From the NCBI RefSeq assembly GCF_031834595.1, contig NZ_CP115541.1, positions 1,116,001-1,180,000 of the forward strand: a stretch of 64,000 nucleotides of DNA, read 5' to 3'. Each line of letters begins with the position of its first letter. Within the stretch, counting starts at the first letter, position 1. The stretch is from Stenotrophomonas oahuensis. Lineage in GTDB: Bacteria > Pseudomonadota > Gammaproteobacteria > Xanthomonadales > Xanthomonadaceae. The position numbers were made by a program, and so were the translations under genes. Below the pieces are notes generated by a model. The model ran no database searches and was not told the origin of the DNA. It worked only from the letters and a program-made list of their open reading frames with translations. Shown here piece after piece: positions 57,057 through 64,000 of this stretch.

Positions 57057-59237
57057 CTAGTACGCGGCGGGGTCTGCGCTGAAGCTGACCGGCACGGTGA
57101 TCGTGGCCTGCCCCCCGTTGATCAGATTCACCCCCAGGCTCACCCCGGTACCACCGGCAGCGCCGCCACTTGCCGCGCTGCAGACGCTGCCGGCCGATGC
57201 CGTACAGGTCCATGGCGCGCTCAGCGTGGCCCCTGCGGGCAAGGTGTCGGTGACCTGCGCGGCGGTCACCGGGTCCGGCCCGGCATTGCTGACGGTGATG
57301 ACGTAGCTCGCCGTGCCGCCGGGCGTGTAGCTGCCGCTGCCGTCGCTCTTGGTGATCGACAGATCCGCCTGGCGCGTTCGGTTGGTGATGCGGCAGACCA
57401 CGTTGAGGGGCTGCGCGGACAACGCAGGGGCGGTGAAGTTGAAGCTCTGCCCGGTGCCACTGGTAAGTACTGTCCCGGCCGCATCGCGGCAATCCCACGT
57501 GCTGGCGTAGCGCGCCAGTACGGTGGCGGTACCGGCGGTTTCGGCGAGCGTGTAGACCGTGCCGGGTGTGGTGACCACCGCTGTGGTGGCCCCGTTATTG
57601 CCCACGTTGGCCACGCTGGCCAGCACCGTGGCCCCCTGCGCGACACTGAGGTTGAACACACCGGTGTCGGTGGTCGGCGCGAGCGTTTTCACCAGCTGCA
57701 CGGTCGCCGCGCAGCTCTGCGAAATGCTTTCCACGGTGAAGATCGCCTGGCCGATGCGGATGCCCAGCAGGCCCAGCAGGTTGTCGACTACGCCGCCCAG
57801 TACAGCAGTGAGCACCGGACCGACCAGCGCATTGGTGACCGTGCGCAGCGGCGGCAGCAATACGCCGACCACGGCGTTGACGATGGTGTTGACCGGCAGC
57901 GGCAGGGTGATCAGGTTGTTGACCAGACGCACGACCGGTGTGCCGCTGGTGATCTGCACGTCCAGCGAGTTGATCAACGTGGTCACCATCAGGCTGGCGC
58001 TGACCGTGCCGGTACTCAACGTACGCGTCTGTGGATAGGGCCCGGTGAAGGCCACGGACTGGAAGCCGGGGGTGCCGGTCGCTACCGCGCGCAGCGATAC
58101 CGTGAGCGGCACATCGACGTCGGCAACCTTCAATGCACTGGACAGCAGGCTGACCGCCACGGTGACATTGAGCGTGGTGGCGTTGATCGGGGTGACGCTG
58201 GCCGGGGTGAGCACCGCGCTGCGGTTGAAGAACACCGCGTCGCTGATGGTGCCGATGTACAGATTCACCAGACCCGGACGCGCCTGCAGGGTGACGGCGT
58301 TGCTGGCCAGGTTGACCGCATTGATGGTGCCCTCGGCGCGCGCTACGTCCGCGTATACCGACAGATGCAGCAGCGACGCGGTGATGGCGGTGCCGGAAAG
58401 CGACACCAGCCCACCTACGTTGAGCCCGTTGACCGCGCTGATCAGCGGGGCCACGTTGAGGCCCTGGGCGATGTCGAAGTCGAACTTGATGCGGATGGCG
58501 GCGCTGTGGAACGCACTGCCGACCGGGCCGCAGTTGTACACCGGCGGCTCGACCACCTGGGCCCAGACGCGCACGTTGGCCAGCCCACCCAACCCCAGCG
58601 GGGCCAGCTGCGCGGTGGTCAGGGTGATCGGCGTGGGCGTGGTGACTACATTGCGGAAGTTGTAGAGCTGCACGCCGCCGGTGATCAGATCGAGCACGTC
58701 GAGATTGACGTTGGCCAGCGATCCTGGTGGCAGCGAGACCTGTAGCAGGTCGGCCAGGCGGATGGTGCCGGTGAGGCCACTCAGTGAAGGCGTGAGCAGG
58801 TTGAGCGAGTTGGCCGCCAGTGTCTGACCGTCGGCCTGCAGTACCGAGACCAGTGCCGCCTGCAGCTGGGCCAGGGTGATGTTGGCGTTGAGCACCTGGC
58901 TGGGGTCGCTGACCACCACGCCACCATTGAGCTGGGTCAGCAGCGCGTTGAGATTCACATCCGCGCCAGCGATGTTGTTCCAGTCCAGCGCGGTGATGTT
59001 GATATTGGTGCCGGGCAACAGAGTCGTGAACAGCAGGTTCAATACCGGGCTCTGGGTCGAATCCACCTGCACCAGGCGTGGCCCAGCAGAAACACACGCG
59101 CCGTTGGCGGTACAGGCGTCCTGCGCATTTACTTTCGGGACCGCAGAAAATAGTGCGAATAACGTCACAATTAATGCGATCGCATTAAGTTTGGTGAATC
59201 CCCATAACACCCGCTTCACATCTGAAACCTTATCCAT
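57057..59237 (-). CDS. Secreted protein with C-terminal DUF11 domain, first gene of the surface operon
   Basis: 726 residues from the ATG at 59237, with GGGGAT before it; a longer frame to 59393 adds an implausible tail. A signal peptide (LNAIALIVTLFALFSAVPKV then NAQ) is followed by a repetitive, beta-rich, Leu/Val/Asn-rich body (LNANITLAQLQAALVSVLQA, LLQVSLPPGSLANVNLDVLD) and a C-terminal DUF11 domain (RQADLSITKSDGSGSYTPGG, AQVTDTLPAGATLSAPWTC). No catalytic motif. It is 108 bp before the giant gene and probably in the same operon. The function is probably structural or adhesive, inferred from context. Confidence 0.82.
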   Translation of the reverse strand: MDKVSDVKRVLWGFTKLNAIALIVTLFALFSAVPKVNAQDACTANGACVSAGPRLVQVDSTQSPVLNLLFTTLLPGTNINITALDWNNIAGADVNLNALLTQLNGGVVVSDPSQVLNANITLAQLQAALVSVLQADGQTLAANSLNLLTPSLSGLTGTIRLADLLQVSLPPGSLANVNLDVLDLITGGVQLYNFRNVVTTPTPITLTTAQLAPLGLGGLANVRVWAQVVEPPVYNCGPVGSAFHSAAIRIKFDFDIAQGLNVAPLISAVNGLNVGGLVSLSGTAITASLLHLSVYADVARAEGTINAVNLASNAVTLQARPGLVNLYIGTISDAVFFNRSAVLTPASVTPINATTLNVTVAVSLLSSALKVADVDVPLTVSLRAVATGTPGFQSVAFTGPYPQTRTLSTGTVSASLMVTTLINSLDVQITSGTPVVRLVNNLITLPLPVNTIVNAVVGVLLPPLRTVTNALVGPVLTAVLGGVVDNLLGLLGIRIGQAIFTVESISQSCAATVQLVKTLAPTTDTGVFNLSVAQGATVLASVANVGNNGATTAVVTTPGTVYTLAETAGTATVLARYASTWDCRDAAGTVLTSGTGQSFNFTAPALSAQPLNVVCRITNRTRQADLSITKSDGSGSYTPGGTASYVITVSNAGPDPVTAAQVTDTLPAGATLSAPWTCTASAGSVCSAASGGAAGGTGVSLGVNLINGGQATITVPVSFSADPAAY

Positions 59238-59435
59238 CACCCATCCCCTGCGCCGTGGCCGCACCCCTCCTTCACACACCGGATTCCCGGTGATGAGGAG
59301 CAGCAAGCGCACTGCTTTCGACGTTCTGGTGTTTATTTCCGGCGATTCATGGCCGGTTTCAGGATTAATTACGTGGACGTGGCAAGGGGTCAAACAACGA
59401 TTTGTGAAGACGGTAGTTAGTAACGCTGTCGCTCG

Positions 59436-59534
59436 GGGTGGTTATGATGGGATACCCATGAGGGGCAAGGGCAGTCAGTCATTCTGTACATGCAGGTAAA
59501 AGAATCACTGCCCGGGAAGTATCGATAACCACCC
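59436..59534. ncRNA. Nested complementary segments in the XRE/surface-operon spacer
   Basis: Outer pair: GGGTGGTTAT (59436-59445) with ATAACCACCC (59525-59534). Middle: GGGCAGT (59469-59475) with ACTGCCC (59507-59513). Inner: ATTCT (59481-59485) with AGAAT (59501-59505). All nest in one 99-bp stretch, and ATGGG-ATA-CCCAT is a further small hairpin inside. On the plus strand this would be the leader of the XRE gene (start 59566). It could instead hold two inverted operator half-sites. The rest of 59238-59565 shows no gene. Only base pairing is seen. Confidence 0.4.
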
Positions 59535-59565
59535 ATCACTTAAGGACAGGGAAAGGGGGATTTTT

Positions 59566-59925
59566 ATGTTGTCGATGTCGGATCGAATTCGCAGCGCGCG
59601 GACCGCTGCGGGGTTATCTCAGACGCAATTGGCCCAGGAAACCGGGGTCAAGCGCAGTGCGGTGGCACAGTGGGAGCGGCGCGGCGGCACCCATCCCAGT
59701 GTGTCGCATCTGGCACGGATTGCCGTGGTCACCCACGTGCGGTTCGAGTGGTTGGCGACCGGTCGTGGTTGCGGAAAACCGGACGGAGAAGAGCTGGAAA
59801 CGACACAGCCGGCGGCGGATTACGTGCGTAACGACCTGGAGGGCAACATTCTGTCGCTGGTGCGGCGGTTGCCCCCACGCAAGCGGCAGGTGGCGCACGA
59901 CATCATTGAGATGCTGGGCGCGTAG
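59566..59925 (+). CDS. XRE-family (Cro/CI-type) DNA-binding regulator
   Basis: 119 residues; AAGGGGG precedes the ATG, and Met4 (59575) is an alternative. The helix-turn-helix is typical: DRIRSARTAAGLSQTQLAQE, then TGVKRSAVAQWERRGGTHPS and HLARIAVVTHVRFEWLATGR. The C-terminal half (NDLEGNILSLVRRLPPRKRQ) is helical and could dimerise. It is divergent from the three-gene surface operon, with about 330 bp between the starts, the layout of a local repressor. Inducer unknown. Confidence 0.92.
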   Translation: MLSMSDRIRSARTAAGLSQTQLAQETGVKRSAVAQWERRGGTHPSVSHLARIAVVTHVRFEWLATGRGCGKPDGEELETTQPAADYVRNDLEGNILSLVRRLPPRKRQVAHDIIEMLGA

Positions 59926-59938
59926 GAACGGTAGAGGC

Positions 59939-60009
59939 GTGACGACCAACGGTCGTCACCTGCCGCGCGGGCCACGCAATTCTGGTAGCTGACGACCGTT
60001 GGTCGTCAG
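59939..60009. repeat. Pair of GTAG-type palindromes overlapping the ung stop
   Basis: GTGACGACC-AAC-GGTCGTCAC at 59939-59959 and GTAG-CTGACGACC-GTT-GGTCGTCAG at 59985-60009. The second spans the ung stop codon (TGA at 60008-60006), so the repeat supplies the last codon positions of ung. Between XRE and ung the genes converge, and the repeats may end both transcripts. Confidence 0.85.
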
Positions 60010-60710
60010 AGCGCCGCGCGCGGCGGTAGCGACCAGTCGATCGGTGGCTGCCCGCGCTGCTGCAGGTAATCGTTGGCCATCGAAAAATGGCGGCAGCCCA
60101 GGAAGCCCCGATGCGCCGACAGCGGCGACGGGTGCGGAGCCTTGAGCACGCGGTGGCGGCGGGTGTCGATCACCTTGCCCTTCTGCTGGGCGTAGCTGCC
60201 CCAGAGCAGGAACACCAGGCCGTCGCGTTCGCGGTTGAGGGTTTCCACCACATGGTCGGTGAAGCCTTCCCAGCCGCGCTTCTGGTGTGCGCCGGCCTGC
60301 CCTTCCTCAACCGTGAGTACCGCGTTGAGCAGCAGCACGCCACGCTGCGCCCACGGCAGCAGGCAACCGTGATCCGGTCGCGCGATGCCCAGGTCGCTTT
60401 CAATTTCCTTGTACATGTTCAGCAGCGACGGCGGTACCGGCACGCCGGGCATCACCGAGAAGCTCAGGCCATGCGCCTGTCCGCGGCCGTGATACGGGTC
60501 CTGGCCCAGGATCACCACTTTCACCTGATCAAACGGCGTGGCGTCGAACGCGGCGAAGATCTGCGGGCCGGGCGGAAACACGTGTGCGCCCGCTGCCTTG
60601 CGCTCACGCAGGAAAGCCGACAGCTCACGCATCTCCGGGCGCAGCAGCCAGTCGCCCACATGCGCCTTCCAGCTGGGTTCCAGCTGGATGGCAGGCAATG
60701 CATCACTCAT
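60006..60710 (-). CDS. ung: Uracil-DNA glycosylase
   Basis: 234 residues. It removes uracil from DNA at the start of base-excision repair. The water-activating motif [18 protein letters not shown] has Asp71. [18 protein letters not shown] near the C-terminus carries the DNA-binding Leu loop and catalytic His. Length is normal. Its ATG overlaps the upstream response-regulator stop by 4 bp, so it ends an ftsE-ftsX-regulator-ung operon. Confidence 0.98.
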   Translation of the reverse strand: MSDALPAIQLEPSWKAHVGDWLLRPEMRELSAFLRERKAAGAHVFPPGPQIFAAFDATPFDQVKVVILGQDPYHGRGQAHGLSFSVMPGVPVPPSLLNMYKEIESDLGIARPDHGCLLPWAQRGVLLLNAVLTVEEGQAGAHQKRGWEGFTDHVVETLNRERDGLVFLLWGSYAQQKGKVIDTRRHRVLKAPHPSPLSAHRGFLGCRHFSMANDYLQQRGQPPIDWSLPPRAAL

Positions 60711-61549
60711 CGCAGCACGGGCTTGTCGTTGAGGCGGGCCAGACGCAGCTGGAACAGCACCTTGGTCACCAGCAGGCGCTCTTCGATCGGCTTCTGCACC
60801 AGGTCGTTCGCTCCGGACTGCAGCAGACCGGACTGATTGTGCGGATTCCCGTCGCCGGTCATCACCAGCACCGGCAGGCGGCGCTTGCCGTAACCGAAGT
60901 CCACGCGCACGCGCTCGACCACGTCGCGACCGCTGAGTTCGCCCTTCAGGGTGACGTCGGTCAGCACCAGGTCGATGCGGGTATTGCTGCGGCCCAGCGA
61001 TTCGGCCGTGAGCAGGGCAAACGCCTCTTCGGCGGTCATCACGTGCAGCACGTTGAGGCTCTGCCGTTCCAGCATGCGCTTGGTGGCTTCCGCCACCACG
61101 CGGCTGTCTTCGATGTACAGGATGGTGGCCCCCGGAATGGTCTCCGGCTGCACGTAGCCCTTGATGAAGGACGCCAGCGCCTCGTGACCCAGCGCCTTGT
61201 CGAAGTAGTCGGTGACGTACTCGGTGAAGCGGCGCTGCTCCAGGTGCTGCTGGGCGTCGCCTGACACTACGATCACCGGCACATAGGCCTGCCCTGCCGC
61301 CTCGCGCACCATGCGCGCCAGCGCCAGGCCGTCGCCGTCGCTGAGGGTGAGCGAGGTGGTGACCAGATTGACCGGGCCGGCATCCAGCGCCTGGCGGGCG
61401 TCTTCGATGCAGGCGCAGCCCACCACTTCCACCTGCGGCAGCTCACGCTGCAGCACGTCGGCAATGAGCTTGCGGACCAGCTTGGAGCCGTCGACCACCA
61501 TCACCCGGGGGGCGGCATCAACGAGGTGCTTGAGAGCTTGCGGACGCAT
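60707..61549 (-). CDS. Double-receiver response regulator with degenerate first domain
   Basis: 280 residues from the ATG at 61549 (GAGG just upstream); the longer frame adds an improbable tail. Two receiver domains lie in tandem. In the first (about 15-130), the phosphate-accepting Asp is replaced by Ser ([13 protein letters not shown], Ser66) and the usual acidic pair is VDGSKLVR. The second (about 145-280) has [10 protein letters not shown], a normal Asp in [11 protein letters not shown], and QKPI with the conserved Lys. No output domain follows, so it probably signals by protein contact. It sits between ftsX (7 bp) and ung (4-bp overlap), an unusual place for a regulator. Confidence 0.88.
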   Translation of the reverse strand: MRPQALKHLVDAAPRVMVVDGSKLVRKLIADVLQRELPQVEVVGCACIEDARQALDAGPVNLVTTSLTLSDGDGLALARMVREAAGQAYVPVIVVSGDAQQHLEQRRFTEYVTDYFDKALGHEALASFIKGYVQPETIPGATILYIEDSRVVAEATKRMLERQSLNVLHVMTAEEAFALLTAESLGRSNTRIDLVLTDVTLKGELSGRDVVERVRVDFGYGKRRLPVLVMTGDGNPHNQSGLLQSGANDLVQKPIEERLLVTKVLFQLRLARLNDKPVLR

Positions 61550-61556
61550 GCGAACC

Positions 61557-62507
61557 TCAGGTTTCAGTCGGTCGGGTCTGGCGCAGGAAGTGCCCTGTGA
61601 CCAGCCACGCGCCCAGCCAGCCCAGCACCACCGTGCCGACCAGGACGAGCGAGGAATGCAGAAGATCCAGCCCATGCAACACAAACGGGCTGCCATAGCT
61701 GCTGGAGAGTTCGGCCAGCGGCGGGCGCAGCGCCAGACCGGCCACGCCGATCAGGGCCAGTGCCAGCGCGCCGGCCCCCAGGCCATACCACGCGCCCAGA
61801 TACAGGAACGGACGACGGATGAAACCGTCGCTGGCCCCGAGCAGCTGCAGCACGCCGATTTCATCCCGGCGCGACTGGATGTCCAGACGCACGGTGTTGC
61901 CGACCACCAGCACCGCGCCCAGCCCCAGCAGGGCCGAGAGCACCTGCACCAGCCGTGAGCCGAAGCCCAGCCACGCGTCCAGACGCTTGCGCCAGAGTGC
62001 ATCGTGCTGGACCAGGTCGGCCTGCGGCAGACCCTGCAGTGACTGCGCAAGGCGCGCATCATCCGTGCCGTTGGCCGGGGTGATGATCAGCAATGAAGGC
62101 AGTGGATTGTCGTGCAGGGCATCAATGGCCTCGCCAAGGCCCGCGCTGTCGCGCAGTTCGGCCAGCCCCTCTTCCGGGGTGCGCACGGTGACCGCGCTGA
62201 CATCGGCACGACCGCGCAGCGTCTCGGCGACCTGGGTCGCACCGGCGGCGTCCACGCTGGCCTTCAGGAACAGGTTGATGTCGCGCGACTGCTGCACGCT
62301 GCCGGCAAACAGCTTCACGTTGTCCAGCGCGATCGACAGACCCAGCGGCAACGCCAGGGCCACCGCCATGACCATGATGGTCAGCAGCGTCGCCCACGGC
62401 TTGCGCCAGGCGCGACCGAGGCTGAACACCACGCTGTGGCCATGATGATGCAGCCACACGCCCAGACGCGAAGGCGCTGCCGCTTCTTTGTTGGTCGCAG
62501 CGCTCAT
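61557..62507 (-). CDS. ftsX: Cell-division protein FtsX, membrane subunit
   Basis: 316 residues. An N-terminal helix (TLLTIMVMAVALALPLGLSI) is followed by a periplasmic loop (about 60-190) and three further helices. It pairs with FtsE to control septal wall hydrolases. It overlaps ftsE by 4 bp, the usual arrangement, and the family pattern GVLQLLGASDGFIRRPFLYL is present. Length is typical for gammaproteobacteria. Confidence 0.97.
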   Translation of the reverse strand: MSAATNKEAAAPSRLGVWLHHHGHSVVFSLGRAWRKPWATLLTIMVMAVALALPLGLSIALDNVKLFAGSVQQSRDINLFLKASVDAAGATQVAETLRGRADVSAVTVRTPEEGLAELRDSAGLGEAIDALHDNPLPSLLIITPANGTDDARLAQSLQGLPQADLVQHDALWRKRLDAWLGFGSRLVQVLSALLGLGAVLVVGNTVRLDIQSRRDEIGVLQLLGASDGFIRRPFLYLGAWYGLGAGALALALIGVAGLALRPPLAELSSSYGSPFVLHGLDLLHSSLVLVGTVVLGWLGAWLVTGHFLRQTRPTET

Positions 62508-63190
62508 TCGGCCAGATCCTGCGGCGAGATGTCGTCGACCAGACGGCCGTGGTCAAGAATGAGCACGCGCTTGCGCATGCGGCGCAGCAGCGGCAGGTCA
62601 TGGCTGACCACCAGCACGCTGGTGCCCCGCTCGGGCAGTTCGGCAAACAACGCCATGATCTCCGCGGCCAGGGTGGGGTCCAGGTTACCGGTCGGTTCGT
62701 CGGCCACCAGCAGGCGCGGTTCGCCGACGATGGCGCGGGCAATGCCCACGCGTTGTTGTTCGCCGGCCGACAGTTGCGAGGGCAGCGCCTTTTCCCGGTG
62801 GGCCAGGCCCATCCGTTCAAGCACCGAGCGCACCCGCTTGCCGATCTCTGCGCGACGCGTGCCACGCAGGATCAGTGGCAGGGCGACGTTCTCGCCAATG
62901 CTGCGATCCATCAGCAGGCGGTGGTCCTGGTAGACCGCACCCACCTCGCGGCGGTGACGCGGGATATCGCCGCCGCGCACCTTCAGCAGGTTGCGGTCGG
63001 CCAGCAGCACCGCGCCACGGCTGGGACGTTCGTCCAGATGGATCAGTTTCAGCAGGGTGCTCTTGCCGGCACCGGAGTGACCGGTGACAAACAGCATTTC
63101 CCCGGGCGCAACTTCGAAGCTGACGTCCACCAGTGCCTGGTGGCCGCCCGCATACTGTTTGCTGACATTGTCGAAACGCAGGACGCTCAT
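62504..63190 (-). CDS. ftsE: Cell-division ATP-binding protein FtsE
   Basis: 228 residues from MSVLRFDNVSKQYAGGHQAL; the in-frame ATG at 63238 is too early. Walker A is GHSGAGKST at 37-45, the signature LSAGEQQR follows Q-loop VYQDHRLLMDRS, and Walker B is LLVADEPTGNLDP. It forms the ATPase of the FtsEX complex that activates septal peptidoglycan splitting. A GTAG palindrome (63236-63260) lies upstream, between it and the rhlB 3' end. Confidence 0.98.
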   Translation of the reverse strand: MSVLRFDNVSKQYAGGHQALVDVSFEVAPGEMLFVTGHSGAGKSTLLKLIHLDERPSRGAVLLADRNLLKVRGGDIPRHRREVGAVYQDHRLLMDRSIGENVALPLILRGTRRAEIGKRVRSVLERMGLAHREKALPSQLSAGEQQRVGIARAIVGEPRLLVADEPTGNLDPTLAAEIMALFAELPERGTSVLVVSHDLPLLRRMRKRVLILDHGRLVDDISPQDLAE

Positions 63191-63235
63191 CCCCCGATTA
63201 TGCCGGAGGCGCGTTGCGAGGTGGGGGCGGGATGA

Positions 63236-63260
63236 CACCCGACCAACGGTCGGGTGCTAC
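63236..63260 (-). repeat. GTAG-type palindrome between rhlB and ftsE
   Basis: CACCCGACC-AAC-GGTCGGGTG then CTAC (GTAG on the minus strand), 46 bp upstream of the ftsE ATG. It lies within the transcript that might run from rhlB into ftsE, so it could lower read-through. Confidence 0.85.
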
Positions 63261-63261
63261 C

Positions 63262-63287
63262 GTTGATCGGCACGCCCGCCGATCAAC
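63262..63287 (-). terminator. Hairpin at the rhlB stop codon
   Basis: GTTGATCGGC at 63262-63271 pairs with GCCGATCAAC at 63278-63287, a 10-bp stem with a 6-base loop, and overlaps the rhlB stop (TGA at 63285-63283). No strong T-run follows, so it is a likely but not certain terminator. Confidence 0.5.
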
Positions 63288-64000
63288 TGCCGGAGAGCAT
63301 CCGGCGGATCTTGCGGCCGATGCGGGTCAGGAAACCGCCACTGGCATCGTCAGCCTTGGCCGCACGCATCGGCTTGGCCGCCACCTGCACCGGCGTGACC
63401 GGCTGGGAGGCGCCCTCGGCACCCTCAACCGGGCGACCGTGGCGACGACGGCGGCGCTTGCGCGGCTTGCGCTCGCCATCCACTGCGCCTTCCGGAGCAC
63501 CTTCGGCACGCGGCGGACGCGGCGGGCGCGGAGCCTGCGTCGCGTCGGCCGGTGCAGCAGCACCGTCAGCGGCGGGCTTCTCGCCTTCCGGGCGCGGCTT
63601 GCGCGGACCGCGCGGCTTGCGGTCGCCATCGCGGCGTTCGCCACGACCGCTACCACTGCCAGAACGACCGCCACGGCCACCGCCGCGACGCTCTTCCTCG
63701 GCGGCGCGCGCCTCACGCGCTTCGCGGAAGATCTGGCCGACGCTTTCGTTGTCGTCGCCTTCCTCGCCCGGAGCCGCCGGTGCACGCTCAGGACGCGGCA
63801 GCGCGGTCAGCAGTTCCTTGGTGACCGGCTCGGATGGAATCTTCTGTTCAATGTAGGCCTCGATGTCCGGCAGGCCCATCGCATAGCGCTCGCAGGCGAA
63901 GCTGATGGCATCGCCTTCCTCGCCCAGGCGGGCGGTGCGCCCAATGCGGTGCACGTAGTCTTCGGCGTCGAACGGCAGGTCGTAGTTGTAGACGTACTTG
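63283..64000 (-). CDS. rhlB: ATP-dependent RNA helicase RhlB (partial)
   Basis: Only the last 239 residues lie in the window; the gene continues beyond position 64000. The visible part begins with [20 protein letters not shown], then [20 protein letters not shown] and [20 protein letters not shown], which match RhlB, the helicase of the RNA degradosome. A long basic, disordered tail follows ([37 protein letters not shown]), which probably binds RNA or RNase E, ending in a hydrophobic-basic patch ([18 protein letters not shown]). The tail is larger than in E. coli RhlB but usual for xanthomonads. Confidence 0.88.
   Translation of the reverse strand, partial: KYVYNYDLPFDAEDYVHRIGRTARLGEEGDAISFACERYAMGLPDIEAYIEQKIPSEPVTKELLTALPRPERAPAAPGEEGDDNESVGQIFREAREARAAEEERRGGGRGGRSGSGSGRGERRDGDRKPRGPRKPRPEGEKPAADGAAAPADATQAPRPPRPPRAEGAPEGAVDGERKPRKRRRRRHGRPVEGAEGASQPVTPVQVAAKPMRAAKADDASGGFLTRIGRKIRRMLSGS

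Overview
The window looks like a chromosomal segment of a Stenotrophomonas-type xanthomonad. The evidence is the high GC content, the core-gene blocks aroQ-accB-accC, prmA-DUF3426-fis and ftsE-ftsX, and many short palindromes that carry a GTAG tetranucleotide at one stem foot. These palindromes match the GTAG/SMAG repeats known from Stenotrophomonas maltophilia. The species cannot be fixed from the sequence alone. No tRNA, rRNA, CRISPR array, IS element or prophage was recognised.

Layout. 1-5.4 kb: a MarR-GNAT fusion regulator cut by the window edge, a TonB-dependent receptor, a small secreted protein, and a Fic protein with two tandem inverted-repeat operators upstream. 5.4-9.8 kb: a secreted protein of unknown function, a DJ-1/PfpI-type protein and two tandem delta-60-repeat proteins. 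9.9-15.8 kb: a large Lhr-type helicase, a YdjM-like membrane hydrolase and a GNAT acetyltransferase. 15.9-17.5 kb: a lipoprotein plus a frameshifted toxin with an XVIPCD-like tail, which I read as a decayed type IV secretion effector with its immunity protein. 17.5-21 kb: an NmrA-type oxidoreductase divergent from a LysR regulator, a small protein and an AAA ATPase. 21.3-23.7 kb: aroQ, accB, accC. 23.7-27.1 kb: a secreted ADP-ribosyltransferase-like gene broken at a 38-bp palindrome, and two coupled membrane/periplasmic proteins. 27.2-29.4 kb: prmA, a DUF3426-like gene, fis.

29.5-35.3 kb: a six-gene operon resembling the poorly understood E. coli ynbABCD set. It encodes a CDP-alcohol phosphatidyltransferase, a hydrolase-methyltransferase fusion, a PAP2-dual-specificity phosphatase fusion and a CDP-diacylglycerol synthase. 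A PlsC-type acyltransferase and a small membrane protein are added. Together they could make, modify and trim an uncharacterised phospholipid. 35.3-40.4 kb: purH and purD with a RhuM-family gene between them, then rpoH with a good match to a sigma-E promoter. 40.4-42.3 kb: two small uncharacterised coupled genes, a potentially structured leader, and a non-coding stretch with a 238-bp tandem duplication.

42.3-59.9 kb: a surface-protein operon. It encodes a secreted DUF11 protein, a 3671-residue protein with about 15 copies of a roughly 189-residue cysteine-paired module, and a predicted outer-membrane barrel protein. A divergent XRE-type regulator adjoins it, separated by a region with nested complementary segments. 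60-64 kb: ftsE, ftsX, a double-receiver response regulator and ung in one operon, then the 3' part of rhlB.

Most promising for new biology are the ynb-like lipid operon, the giant cysteine-paired repeat operon, the effector/immunity remnant, the Fic operator pair, and the two candidate structured leaders near 41.4 and 59.5 kb.
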